This document shows, piece by piece, positions 37,601 to 50,723 of a stretch of DNA of 64,000 nucleotides. The position numbers and the translations under genes were made by a program. Under the pieces are notes generated by a model. It made no database searches, was not told the DNA's origin, and saw only the letters and a list, made by a program, of their open reading frames with translations. This DNA is from Dromaius novaehollandiae (lineage: Eukaryota; Chordata; Aves; Casuariiformes; Dromaiidae). The DNA lies in NCBI RefSeq assembly GCF_036370855.1, contig NC_088099.1, positions 32,198,501 through 32,262,500 on the forward strand, given 5' to 3'. Position 1 is the stretch's first letter, and every line of letters begins with the position of its first letter.

Positions 37601-40600
37601 AAATAAGATATTTTCAGAAAGAAGAGTATTGTCATCGTGGAGCCTTATGAAGCAAACGGTGCCTTAAGCAAGTTCTTGCTCAAGCTCTTTCTCAAGTGTT
37701 AGAACTATGTATGGACTTCCTCTGTCAGAGTAAGTCCCAGTCCCTGCCAGAATTGCTGCTGATACCAGTTATTTCTTTTACTTCAAAGTCAGATTAGAGA
37801 AAGATTTTTTTTTTAAATGCAAATCTATTTAATTTTTTAACAACAGTGAAAGCATAGGGTTAGTGTTCAAAGGACATTGCAATTTGTCCTGACTACACAC
37901 TGTGACTAGCTATGTACTACATCTTTACTCATAGTTTTGTTACAGAATTTTAATGCTTGTGGTAACTCATATTTGTACATTAGTTTATTGCTGAAAAAGA
38001 ATTACAGAATGACAGAAAGATGCAAAGAAATGGGCATTCATCCAGTCCCATTACATAAATAATCTTCAGAAAAGACAACAGGATTTTAATGTATTTCTGG
38101 CCCACAGAGTCAAAATCCATGATAGGAAAAAGACATTAAAGAGAAACAAGGACTTGCCAAAGTACATTTACTTTTTAAAACTTTGTATTTTATTGCATTT
38201 ACTTCCCATGCAATACTGGTTGCCAGTCACATGAGGAAATACGAGAAAATATTCATCCCTTTGCAAATATTCAGAGAAAAAGACAGTTTGTCTGCCAACA
38301 GAACATGGAGGCAACGCGTATACTGGTAAAAGAATGATTCAAAAATTGGCTAGGAAAAATAGAAAGAGAAATCATGTATTTTACTTAAGAAGTTGTATGG
38401 AAGAGTCAGTAATTATTTAGTATTACTTGTGAGTGATCAGGAGTCAGCCCTAGTGGTCCTGATCAACTAATTTTTTCTTTAGTACATATTAGAAGGGGAA
38501 AACCAGCACTGTGACATAAGCTTATCTTATTAGTAATAACTAGTAAACAAACTCATTATGCAGTATAGTCAGATGCTGTGGCCATCTTTTAGAAGACTTT
38601 GGCAAACACTTTGCTAGTAGCCTTTCTACAACTTTGGTTGTTCCCTGGGTCAACATGTAATGTCAGTTACCTCCTGGGGCAACTCCTCCTCTGTGCCTTC
38701 ACTGTGGAAGACCCTTACAAATTTCCCTTCTAGCCTAGTGAGTTTCATACTGTAAAGCGCTTTGCTGTGGAGATCAAGGCAGCTTTCAGGTGAGACACAA
38801 GATATGGGAGCTCCCAGTCCGTCCCTGGATTCTATCTTCCTGGCTTCTCCTGTGTGTGACAGGCTGATACCCCAACCCCATACAGCCTCTATGCATTCCC
38901 AAACTCCAAACCGCTGCTGTTTCTTCTCTGATGAGCAGTGGGAGAAAGCAAGCCACCAGGATGAGACTAGTATAGTCTCCTGAGTGAGTTCCTGCAATGT
39001 GGTCTTCTGAATCAGGCACCCACTTCACTGTTGGGAGTCTCTGTCCATCTTCTTGTATCGTTTTAGTTCCTGTCTGCTTTTTGTCCCCTTACCTTCACAC
39101 TCATGGTATACTCACAGGACAACTGAATCCTCAGCCAGTATCATTCCAGTATCATGGCCCTCAGTAACCATCTCTCACTCTGTTATCCTCCTGTGTTCCC
39201 AGCATCATTGCTGTCACCAGTAGGTCCACTATCACTTCTTCAGGTCTTCAGACCTGCTAACATAGGCCTTTCCTCAAATCTTTTTGAAACTCATTATCAT
39301 CCAGGAGTCTGAGAGATGAGGAAGGGTGTAAGGGGTCTGCAAAGCAGGGGCAAGTAAAGGAACAGTAGTTATAAGGGAAGGACATTAGGACTGACAATAT
39401 TAGAACCTAATGTTTTAGTATCAGTAATGTTTGATTTGTAATTATGTTTATGTATGTAGTTCAAAATGGCAATGAGGCTGCCAACCCAATTAAATCAGCA
39501 GATTTTATTTCTTGGAAAAATTATGTTCCTTATACCTGGTAAAAACGTTATAGAAAGAACAGCTGAACCTGGCAACCTGAAGAACTGAAAGACGAATTAT
39601 ATATAATGTTTGAATGCTATGCTACAGATTTCAGTGGTAAAGATATGAATTCTGTTAAATTTTCCACTTACATCCATAGGATGACCCAAACAAATAGAAA
39701 ATTGAGAATATTTTTATTTCACCTATTTTTGAAGGATTAACTTTTATAAAACCTTTTATTATATGAAAGATTTTTATAACCTGCAAAAAGCAGAGTAAGG
39801 AAGCAAAGCACAGCATCGAACCCAAAAACACTAGCGTGTAATTCATTCACAGGGAATGTAAAAGGTAGTTTTATCTATCACAGTATTTGTATCTTCATGT
39901 TACCCTGTTACAGAACCTGTTAAGCAAGCCATGTCTCTGGCATAGTTACCATCCCTGGAGGGAGCACCAGCCTTACCCAACAGGTGACATCCCTTCGTGA
40001 GCAGCATGGGAGTAGCATAGATGGAGGGCAGGATGCCCTTCTGCTGAAGAAATGCAGTATTTGATAATTGGTTATACATTAGTGGGAAGATTTAAACATT
40101 AGGAGGAAACTAGAAAGGGGCTTGGGAGCGCTGGGTTCTGTGTGTGTGCTCCGCAGGAGTATGTTTATTCTAAAGGGAGGCTTGGGAGTGCTTTGTGCTG
40201 TGCAGTGCTATAGAGCAGTTTGGCTTTCTGTGGCTAGAAGTAGTCATGCTGGTTTGGTGAGGCAACTTAGAGCCAGAGTATGCACCTTGGCTTATGTTTG
40301 ATTGTTGTAGCTTGTGCTGCATTCCCATGGGTTAGTTAATGAGACTGTAACTGTGCTGTGTCTTTACAGTACTCTAAGAGTTGGCATTGTTACTGCTCTA
40401 CTGTACTTTAAGAGAAACTATCAGGAAATGATTGTTACTTATTTTGAGTTTTCTTCAGTATTGTTCAGCAACTCAGAATTAGTAGCTTTCATTAGTTGGG
40501 AGAACAGTTCTGATTAGGAAGATGAGGAAAATTTTAAGTTATATTTACAGAATTAAATGTGATGAAGAACAATACATATAATACATAATATTAGTCTCTT

Positions 40601-43600
40601 AAATTTTAGCTAATCTGCGACGTATTGTTTTTTCAGTCCTTATGCTTGTGTGCTCTTTCATCGTAAGAGCTTGTGTCACAAAGAAGTGTGTCCAGAATAT
40701 TTTGCGAAGAGGGATAGAAAATAATAAGCAACTGAAAGAGGTTAGCAAATCTGAGGAATTCATACAAATGCCTTGGGAAGTAAAAGATGCTTTTTCAATA
40801 AACTAAGGATAAGATTTAAAGCAAAAAAGGAACTTCAGCTCTTCCCTATTCTGAGTCACAAGAAGAAAATGAATTCAGCAGAAGGATATGTTAGAAGGGT
40901 ATATGATAATGTCTCAAAAGGTAGGTGAATATTGAACCTGCAAGAATATGTGTGCCTCTGTATAAAGAGCTAACTTCACTACCTCTTAGAATTTGTTTGT
41001 TACATGATAAATAGGATTCCAATATTTAGTGTAAAATAAGTTTTCCAAAAGTACTATTTTCTAACTTTTGAAGAGACATTAACAAAAAAGAATAATTTTG
41101 AATGGCACAGGCACTGATAATGTGTTGAAAACTCCTGGGTAGGATGTGTTGCCTCTTCATGAAAACCTGAACATGCATAGCACTTACTACCTGGAAATAA
41201 AAATATGCTAACAGTAACAGCTAATTGCAAAAGAAGCCACACTGCTTCTTCCAGATGAATTTAGAGAGCTACTCCTGCTCTTCACAGCCTTTCTGGTAAA
41301 AGGTTCCAGCAAAAGGGCATATGCAGAATAACGAAGCTCAATAGAGACCAACCAACCAAAAAAGAAGATGAGCTGTTATTACAGTTCTATAGCATATTGA
41401 TAATGGCTTGGTGTGTTTGGAGTTTACCGGTAGACACAGTACAAGAAAATGTATTATCTTAAGCTGTTACATAAGGACACAGTACATCACTAAGTTGTTC
41501 TTCACAAAATCAGTTTTAAAAGAGCAAGTAGGGCATGATTTTTGTATAACACTTAATAGATCTGGTGCAAAAATAGATGTGCTTGCTTTTTCATACTTAA
41601 GTTTGACAGTAAGCAGTACAATAAAAGATACAGTACCTTTTCTTAAGGTTCTTTGCATGCCTGCCTCAGTCTGTAGAGAATGTACAGATATTCTAAAAGA
41701 ACTGCATGAATAAAAAATATTTTTCTTTACTGTGCTCTAAGTTCAATGCACAGCAGATTTCCAAAAGAAATGTATGAAATAATGAGAGCTACCACTTCCC
41801 ATCTTCTTGGATTAAAAATACACAGGTATACACACATCAAACCAAGCTACACACTGTGTAGCTGAAGAACTTTCTTCTAGAACATTAAATGAATTCGTTA
41901 AGTATTTAAGCACATATATTCAAAGGCATTCAAAAGATTGTTTCCTTCCCTTTCACAGGTGAGAACCAGGAATCCTAAATCTGAGAAGGAAATGCTCTGA
42001 TGAGGATTCTGCTTTCTGAGGTGCTCAGAAAAAATGTTCTTGGAAGACATGTTGGACAGAAGATGGCCTAGACTGAGATTCCCAAATTGTAATACACATG
42101 TGCCATAGCAAAGAGCTGCCTAAATAATTCCTGAGTAGTCAAACATATTGTCCTGGCCATTACTGAAAGCTGTTGTTACTGTGGCTGCTGCTGCCACTAC
42201 CAACAGTGGCTACAGCAGTAGTGTGCAAGATGCATATAAGAACCACTGCTCTGGATGTTTTTACTTCAACTAAAGACTGAGGTAATGTGTTCTCACTTTT
42301 CTTTAAGAAAAACAGGAGGGCACTGAGGACCATGAACAACCTTCAGAGGTAAATGTGAGGAATATAAAGTAGGTAGTGGAAAGAGGAGATAAGCGTTGCT
42401 AGTTGGGTAAAAATAGAACAAGAGACTATAGCCCAGACATAAATGCATTTGGTAATACTAGGTATTGTCTCAGAAATAAGGCAAGAATTAAATGCTGAGC
42501 AGAAACATCTTAGAAACAAATAACTAAGGAAGGCTGCACAATATCTCAGAGAGAAATTTAAGACCCAGAAGTACTGGGTTAAAAGAAAGGCTAAAAAGGG
42601 ATGACAAATGCTGTTTAATATATTTCTAATCTTATTTGGTTAATATGAACTACTAATGAAAACAGAAGAGTGCATTAAGCAGCTAGCAGCAACCATTTTT
42701 AAACACAGCTAGTGTAGTCTCCAGAGCTGTTGCATTACACAACTACAGTTGAAATAAATAGGAAGTGCTGGTGCTGAGCTCTGTTACAAATCAGGCCACC
42801 TGAGAAATTGCAGGGTAACTATCTGAAACAAATAATTGTTACGAAATTGTGAGTTCAGGTAACGATAAAGTTTAAGACTAACTAGGTGGATAACTTTCCC
42901 ATACATTTTTCTTGTTCAGCTGCACAACCCTCTTTACAAAAATCACTGCATTGAAAAAAGCAATCATTTTCTCAAAGAATTCTGAAAAATTTATTCTCAA
43001 GAGGCTTAGAATGGTCTACTGACATACTTAATCTGAAACAATACATTTGAGCAAAATAGGTTGCTGGAAGTTAAACCACTTAAGTCGGTTAGAAAAGAAT
43101 ATTCACAAATAAGATACTCTTACATAAACTTCCTCTTCTAGATAACTGCTTTCTAATCATCTTAAGTACACAATAGGTACATTCTCTGGGCTGTTGGGCT
43201 ATAACACAGTAATTCAAATTTTAGGACGTCTGATACCAAATCAAAAACATCACGGTCCAACGATTCAAAGCACTGAGCCAGTATAAGCTCAAACTGCCAA
43301 TTTAAATTCATTCAAATGGGTTGTTCAGTAACTTGTTGGATAGGTAACTTCGGACTGACTGACTTTCTCTGTTTCTGCTATTGGACCTCTCACAGCCCAG
43401 ACTACTTTTTTGACATTACTTTCTTTTTGCCTTTCCTACTTTCTGTGCTCAGATATATTACTCCTGGATGTCCTCAGGTGTCCCTACCCTCAGCCCTCTT
43501 TCACTTCACAGGACATTATCTCAATTCTTTCTGTTGATCTTTGCCTCAGACTTTGACTTACCCCAATGTTCTGAAATTGAATCAAGCCCAGACCAAAGTC

Positions 43601-44339
43601 AGCAATATCAGAGATTGTGCTATCCCTTGAGCCTGGCCATCATAGTCCAAGCTGGACTTGGGTGAAAGTATAGTAGACCTGCTACACCCTCTGTACTGTT
43701 TATTTGCATGCTTTGGCATGGATATGAAAGACAGCTGGGCAGGGCAAAGGCTCTGATGTAGGACTGCCAGAAGACCGAGGATGACAATGATTGCTCTGGG
43801 GCTGGTAAGATATTTTGCTCATCTGCATTGCAGGATGTGGACATAGCTCTGGAATACATCGGGATTCTGTGGCTGTGCCTGAAATTCTCCTTCTGAGAGA
43901 ACAGTTTCTGGGCCTCTAGGGAGTGTGAGATCCAGGAGCCAGGATCTTTTTCAGTCCCAATTTTCCTTTGAACAGTCCCACACTGTGGACTGCAGTGGCT
44001 ACATCTTAATGATTACTCTTCCTCAGTGGCCGTAAGTGGAGAAGACAATCTGTCTCTTTCTGGTCTTCCCTTATACTCTCCTCCTCTTGTTTTCCATGAG
44101 AATCACACAACCCAGTTTTGAGAAGGAAATGCATATGCACATCCTGACATAGTCATTGTTCATTCCAGTCAAAATGATGGTTAAATTGAGCTATGCAGGA
44201 AAGGTTGCCTTTTCCACTTCCCTTGGATTTATTAATCATATGTCAGACCAGAGATAATGTACCAGAAGTGGTAACATTGAGTTTTAGCTCAAGAGAGCAA
44301 AGTACCATTTCTTTAGACATTTCCCAGAACAGTGAGCTT

Positions 44340-44657
44340 CTGTTGTGGCTATATAAGTCATTACCTCTGTCTAGAGATTCAGTATGTCCACAGATGCCTT
44401 CTATATTAACAATTCCTTCACCTTCCTGTCATCCCAGGAATGAGTAGACATGACTTTCTACTATTAACAAACAGCCTTGAAACCAACTCTGGACTGACTG
44501 CAGATTCCTCCTGGCTGAGAGGCTGGAGAAATACCCTGGTAATGGGAACCTTCAACTAGCAAGAGGAGGCTTGCCAGGTAAAGGTTAATCACCACTCCCA
44601 TTTTCTTACCCAGAAAGTCTTGGATGAACTGCTAAGGACAAAGCAATGCACTTCAGC

Positions 44658-44694
<37 letters not shown>

Positions 44695-45815
44695 AGAAAG
44701 AGGAAATCATTTTTCAATCACTTTTAAGATGCTTAGCCTTCAGAGACAGACTAGGGTTTCCAGGAGTCGCTGGTCTGCACTTTCAAGGGCATAGGCGTAA
44801 GTTTTCAAGGACTGCTAGTCACTGTGACTTAGGTTTTCTGGGGTTGCCTGGATTTGCATGCCTGTGTTATGGAACAGTGCAAGCTGCAGAAAACAGAAGT
44901 TGCGATTGAGAGAGACAACAATTAGAGCACAATGGGATGGGTTTTTTGTTTTTAATTCAGCAAATGTATAACTTCATTACAGGAAGCAGCAATTGGATTT
45001 TGGACAAAGTAATCAGTTGAGTCACCCTTAATTATTTTTGCTGCTGATTCCCACAGAAAAACTAACAAGCATGCATAAATAATGCTTGGAATTCCATGCA
45101 GACCTTCCCACTCGGGGCACAAAAAGCAAACAGGATCTTGGTCAGGCAACAGTAAAATCAGTAAGTCTTTCATTTCCCTTCAGAGAATCAAACATCCTTC
45201 TGCAAGTATACAGGTCCTGAAAAGATCCTAAAGATGATAGTGGTTGTCAGTAATAGCTTCATGAGTCAGTTCTTCCATGGATAATAAGGTCACCAGTTCT
45301 CATAGGGTGGTAAACTGATTGTTGATCTTGATGGGCCCAGCAGGCACAGCATACTGTCATACCTGCATATCCTTGATCAGGTAGGAGTTGTGAAACACAC
45401 AAGTGTCTAGAACAGCTGGATATGACAGTAGTGAAGTGTCCACAATGATCATAACTGACTGTAACACAATGAAGAAATAACTGTTGTTAACAAACTGTCT
45501 GCTGAGGCTGAAAAAGGAACTGGGGTAGAGAGACAGGAAGTAAGGGGATATGCATTTAACACAAAGAAGATACCTAAGTGAGGAAAGCCTGGCATGCTTT
45601 GCTGTACTCATCACTCTGTGCTAGCAGGAGGCAGGGACCTTCTGAATGGCATGCCATCTCCAAAACCTGGCTGGCTGTTTGCATTCTGACTCCAAACTTG
45701 TTAGCAGTGCAGTAATTGATTTGGTGATTCCCAGGCTCCAAGCAGCTGCAGCAATCTCAGAGCTCAGTAAAACTCTGCTAATGGCCACTTCTTTGCTGTG
45801 TGTGTCCATCACAGA
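44340..45815 (-). mobile_element. Decayed PIF/Harbinger-like DNA transposon: transposase and SANT/Myb-like segments
   Basis: On the - strand, 45510-45355 reads RQFVNNSYFFIVLQ, then VDTSLL, YPAVLDTCVFHNSYL. This fits the Harbinger/HARBI1 DDE block pattern FxNRKxYxSIxLQ, VVD, PGxxHDxxVFxNSxL as I remember it. Upstream (45812-45625) an open frame holds VAIS to SLGITKSITALL, similar to the helix-turn-helix with pattern FGVxKSTV. Further along, at 44440-44408, WDDRKVKELL resembles the first helix of the SANT/Myb-like protein encoded by Harbinger elements. Stops and deletions are frequent. A SANT plus Harbinger pair on one strand within 1.5 kb supports the call, but all matches are by eye. Confidence 0.45.
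44659..44688 (+). repeat. A30 homopolymer
   Basis: Thirty uninterrupted A residues, the longest homopolymer in the window, located between the Harbinger-like transposase segment and the SANT-like segment. It could be the tail of a small retroposed insertion, but no AATAAA precedes it. Confidence 0.95.
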
Positions 45816-46238
45816 TCTCCAGAAACATTGCCTTCTCTAATCTACATGTTTCCATCCATTGGCATTGCCTCCCCCCAGCGTTTGCAGCCCATCCCACTGC
45901 CACCAACTCTTTAAAAAGAAAAGGCAGATGTTAATAGCATGGATGTTCATTTGAATCCATATCCAGAATTTCTACCAGCGTGGCAGCTCTGTCTCCTTTA
46001 CTTCATCTCCATGCACCTTTTCTTGCTGTGGTAACTGCATGAGAAATCTTTCTCCCAGATAAGGAATTTAAAAACAAATGTATTGTAATTTCTATGACCA
46101 TTTCCTGGCTTAGCCTGGCTTAGCAAAATGTTTTGTGGTCTAGGGCTGAACTGACAGCAAGGAGCCTAAATTGGCTTGGAGACCAAAATACTTTTAGCCA
46201 CAGATATGTATTTAATGTTAACAAGTGCCACAACTTCC

Positions 46239-46384
46239 CTGTTCCATGGGAGAGGTGGTGCAGTCCAGGGGAGAAGCCAGATGGGTCAGCGTAGTGGTTT
46301 CTAACATGACCTCTCTGTCCCACGGAAGAGATGGCATGGTCCAGAAGGAAGTGGAGCAGGCCAGTATAGTGGGGTCCCTGCTCT
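46239..46384. repeat. Diverged tandem duplication, about 76-bp unit
   Basis: Copy 1 starts CTGTTCCATGGGAGAGG at 46239 and copy 2 starts CTGTCCCACGGAAGAGA at 46315. They share about 70% of positions, with most differences being transitions. This suggests an old duplication. Confidence 0.55.
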
Positions 46385-49300
46385 AAGCTCTCAGGTGCTC
46401 TGGCCACCTCTCCCAGGGGCTCTGCTGCATCTCTGCCCCTGCATCACCAGATCCTGTCAGCTATAAGGTTGAGAAGGTAGAGAATGACCAGTTCTGATTA
46501 ACTCAGGTTCCCATGGTGCCTAACGATGGGCTGTCACCTAATGATTTGCTGTCACTCTCACAGGTGCTCACAGCCTGCCCCTCTGGAAGGTTCTCCATAT
46601 CTTGGCAACCAACAGTTATTCACAGGTTAGCTGTAGGAGAGTCATAGGAGGGTAAACAGAATTTAACCTGTCCAAACCCTATGGCAAACAACCACAAAAT
46701 GGCGTGTTGTTCTTGGAGGATTGAAATGGAAATGGCAACTTGACAGTGACCTGGTGTTTTTCAAGAAACTGATTGTGGAACAAGCTGACCCCAGGAATAA
46801 TTACTCACAAACAGGCTGAGGATATAGCAGGCAGGTGAATAAAGGCCTGGACACAATTCAGATGAGGGTATCAGGAAGTATGCTGACAGTGTACACCCAC
46901 AGAAAACTACCAGCATAAGCTTGTGCTAATTTAGCAATGTTGTTTGAAGCGCAGTTGGTGTATGTGTGCCTGAACTGGGCTAAATTTATACTGTTAGATG
47001 ATCCAATGGTGGATAGACTTTTCTTAATTATAACGGAACCATAACCTGAATATCAGTCAGAGCCAAGGCAATATAAACTCATTGATAACCACTATATTAT
47101 TGCACTACCACAATCCTACTCGATGAGTTGGTCAGTTATGTAGCAATTATTTTAATGAATTATAATTAATTTTTCACATGCAATACAATATGGAAAATAC
47201 TTTCTTGCAAATATAAATATTTGATATTACAACATGCACTCTTTCTTTATACCTTATTATAACTATATACAATATGGAATTTATAGTAGCATGGGTATCA
47301 GCTTAGTTTCATAAGTATTTCAGACTAAAATCTGAAGTTACAGTATTTTGTTCTGTGTAATTTGCACAAAACTGTGCGAAGCTGTGATCACTCATTTAGG
47401 TAAGTGGCTGTATTTCAATATGTGTTCTCAGAGTAGATAAATGTACAGAGTTTCAGAAACAGGCAAGCCCAAAGTACACAGAACAAGTTTTTCTGCCCTT
47501 GAAGGCTGGTGCCAGGAAAGCTGCAGAGAAAGAGAAGATTTTATTAAAAAGCAAGTAAACTAGAAGAGAAACAGACAGGGAGTCAGTACATACTATGTAT
47601 AGAAAAATTTAAAGATCATAAATATGTTAACATAACTCACTGCTAAAACAACTATACAAAGTAATGTTATGCTAAACATGTTGCTTACTGAAATCAATTA
47701 AATACTGAAACCAGTAGTAAAACTCGTTTAAGTGGACAATTGTTATGAAAATCAGTAGGGGACTTCTAATTATATTACGATCTCCAGCTCTGAGACCAAG
47801 CACTCTAATGGATTGAAATAGGAATTATGCATTTAGCAACCTCCAGGTGATTATTAATTTAAAATATCACACGATAAGTATTTCATATAAACTGATAGGG
47901 TATGATCAGGGCAGGTAGCATCCTGCAAATAAATGTTGTGGTGTGTAAATTCAATTCATGCTTAAATTCAATTGTATGTTTGTTTTATCAGGAATCACTT
48001 GAAACACTACAAACAACCTAGTCACTTTTTTCAATAGGAGCAGTTGCATCTAGTTCCTTAAGAACTTTGCCACACAACTCTGCATGGCTAGGAATGCAAC
48101 CACTCAATGTATGTGCTTAGGTGTTAAGGAGAAAAACATAAGTAATAAGCCAGTAACATGCTGTGCTGTGTCCAGTCTCCCAGGTAGTGTAGTATATGAT
48201 GAAAATTGAGTGAGAAGCAACTTGGACAAAATAATTTCAAGGATGACTAAAGAAAATGCTTGGAGGAACTTCAGCCTTTCTTCCAATATTTAGACTGTTC
48301 CAGCATGGCGTGCAGACTGAACACGTCTGACCACGCACATTTGAAAATCAACAGCTGCCAAGAAGAAAAAAACTCCTTCTGTCTTTCTGTAATGGATACA
48401 GAATTGGCTATCTTCAAGCTAGATCGCTATCCACTACTTGGCTCAAGATAAATGAGTGCAAAAACCACACTTCCCACGCTAAGAACAGTCTATTTACTAA
48501 ACAGCTTGAGCTAATGGGAACATAGTACACTAATGTTTGTGACTTGTTCTGCCTCTCACTGTATCCATTCACGGTTCTCTACCAAACAAAAAGCTTTGAA
48601 CAGATACATTTTTACTATTTTCTCTGGCCCTCGCAGTACTCATTGTAGCAGCCCTGATTCACACCACCTGTTTCATTCTAACAGATCCCATGCACAAATT
48701 TGAAGGAAATGTGGGAAAAAAACAATTCTAATCAGCAAGCTCCAAATTCTGAAGCACTAAGCAGAACCCTACAATTGCTACCTTCTTCTTGTTCTGCAAG
48801 AAACAATGTTTCTTATCTTGCCCAAAGTAGAAGAATACAGTCTCCAGCCCCGAAGTACATGAGGCTGCAATTAAACTAGACTGGAAGAGATAACCTACTG
48901 TCCTAGACAGATGCCATTATTTCCTGTAATCCCTGGGCAGCACTTAGATATTAGTGTAATAGGCTCTTTAGAAACTGACAGAGTAAAATTATGCTAATTA
49001 AGCAATATTTACTAGAAATTCTTCTGATCTTTCCTTAGCAATAATTGAACATTACAAGTGACTCCTCCAAGGCAACCGCTCAGTTTTCACTCCCTTTGCT
49101 TCATAGGAAACACATTACAGATGAGGAAAACCTTTAAATTATTGCTATTCAGTTGAAATTATTCTCTTTAGATATTAATTTGTCTACCAACTCAGATGCA
49201 GTGCTGCAACTAATCCCTCCTTTTGTGAGTTTGCATTGGGAATAATTCAAGGAATGAAATAGGCTGGTAGGTCCATAATATTTATATTTATTTTTACTTT

Positions 49301-50399
49301 TGGTGTAAAGTGAAAATATCTAAAACTGATCTTAAATTTGTACATATTTTTCATGTGCATACCTAAAATAAATAGCATGAATTTTAAGCTTTATACACAC
49401 ACCACTTAGGCCTAGAAAGTAGTTGCTAAGTTGCACCATAAGATATTTTCTAAAAATGGCAAATATTTTGGAACAGGATTGTGTACTGTGTACAGATCAG
49501 CGTGCTTTATTATGTGAACCTCTAATAAGGCAATGTCTCACTGACCAAAAGAAGACTTAATCAGTGATACCCAAGAGGAATCACAATCATAGCAGGATAA
49601 AGTTGTCTTTTCCCTGCAACAGTCAAGACACAGCCATGTGAGATATGGAACTCCTCAGGCTGATTGCTGTGGTCCAGAAGAGGGCAGTGGTTTATAAACA
49701 CTCTCTTGCTTGGAGAATCAGGCCTTTAATTCTATTTGAACTACAGCACAATCATGAAATCGTCAACTGGTGAAGTTGTAGAAATGGCTGCAAAGGCAGA
49801 GAACAGTTACAGAACTGGCAGAAATGGGGCAGTTAACCTTTATGCCCCCAAACGACGTATGTTCTACCCACTGTGATTTGGGTTGCAAAACTTGTTCTCC
49901 ACATAGATCGCAGTGTCTCTCTTAAAGACTAGGAAAACTGAAAGACTACGTGGCTCCCTGTATTGGCCTTGCCAAATCGGTGAGCTCCCCCTCTAAACCA
50001 CTTTCTTTGGGGGGCACATTCCTTATTTGAAATGGAGGCCTTTTGCCTCCTGCGCGAGAAGAGTGGGAAGGAGAAAACGGCTGGAAAAACGCAGTCCTCC
50101 CAGGTCGCAGCGCTACACACTAAGCAGTCGCTGCCCCAAGGAGCCGGCATTGTGCATGCCGATAAGAGAGCTCAGTTATTTCCCCCTTTCGTCCCCTCCC
50201 CTCACCGCCTCAGCCCCTATCTCGCCTCCGCTCAGCTCCTTTCTCTCCCCCTTCCGCCCTACTGCGGCCATTACGTCTCCCCTCGCGCCGCCCCTCCCCC
50301 ACGGCGCCCGCAGCGCCCCCGCTCGGAGGCCTGTCTTCCTCCCTGTTGCCACCCGCAGTGACGTCTCAGGCGGCGGCTGCTGCTCTTTCCGCTTCTCTG

Positions 50400-50446
50400 A
50401 TTGGCCGGCCCCGCTCGCAGCGTGCCCGCCTCCGACGCGTGATTGG
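50400..50446 (-). promoter_or_regulatory. Pair of inverted CCAAT boxes (NF-Y type)
   Basis: TGATTGG occurs twice, with ATTGG at 50400 and 50442. Both have the extended NF-Y consensus (C/T)TGATTGGC on the + strand. The spacing is 42 bp, close to four helical turns. Confidence 0.7.
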
Positions 50447-50595
50447 CGGGGGGGACACAGAGCGGGGGGAGGGGAGGAGAGCCCGAGCCAGCGGCGCTGG
50501 GAGGTGGCCGCGGCGCCGATGCCGGACGGGGGCAGCGCACTTATTGTCTGAGCGCGGGGTCCCGGCCACAGCGGCTCCGGGGAGGCGGGGACGCG

Positions 50596-50623
50596 GCACC
50601 GGGCACCGGGCACCGGGCACCGG
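50596..50623 (+). repeat. Four tandem copies of GCACCGG
   Basis: Perfect 7-bp unit repeated four times in the TOP2B promoter or 5' UTR. Confidence 0.95.
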
Positions 50624-50698
50624 GACGGGGCGGAAAGAGGAGGGCGGGCAGGCAGGCAGGGAGGGCTGGGCCGGGCCAGCTCCGGGTGTCGGCGAGCA

Positions 50699-50723
50699 GC
50701 GCGTGCGCGCGCGCGTGCGCGCG
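50699..50723. repeat. Alternating GC/GT tract (Z-DNA prone)
   Basis: About 25 bp of strict purine/pyrimidine alternation, mostly GC with two GT steps. A further short alternating stretch lies at 50755-50787. Confidence 0.8.

Larger units (their letters stand above)
32536..50189. other. NGLY1-TOP2B intergenic region
   Basis: About 17.7 kb without a recognised host gene. 32.5-38.6 kb is AT-rich and featureless apart from the (AAAAC)n repeat. 38.65-39.33 kb is a GC-richer block with a 115-codon - strand open frame of unknown origin. A diverged 60-bp duplication lies at about 40.12-40.23 kb. 43.6-45.8 kb holds the Harbinger-like relic, and 46.24-46.38 kb the 76-bp tandem duplication. The rest shows nothing I can name. 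Distal enhancers are possible but not readable by eye. Confidence 0.6.
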
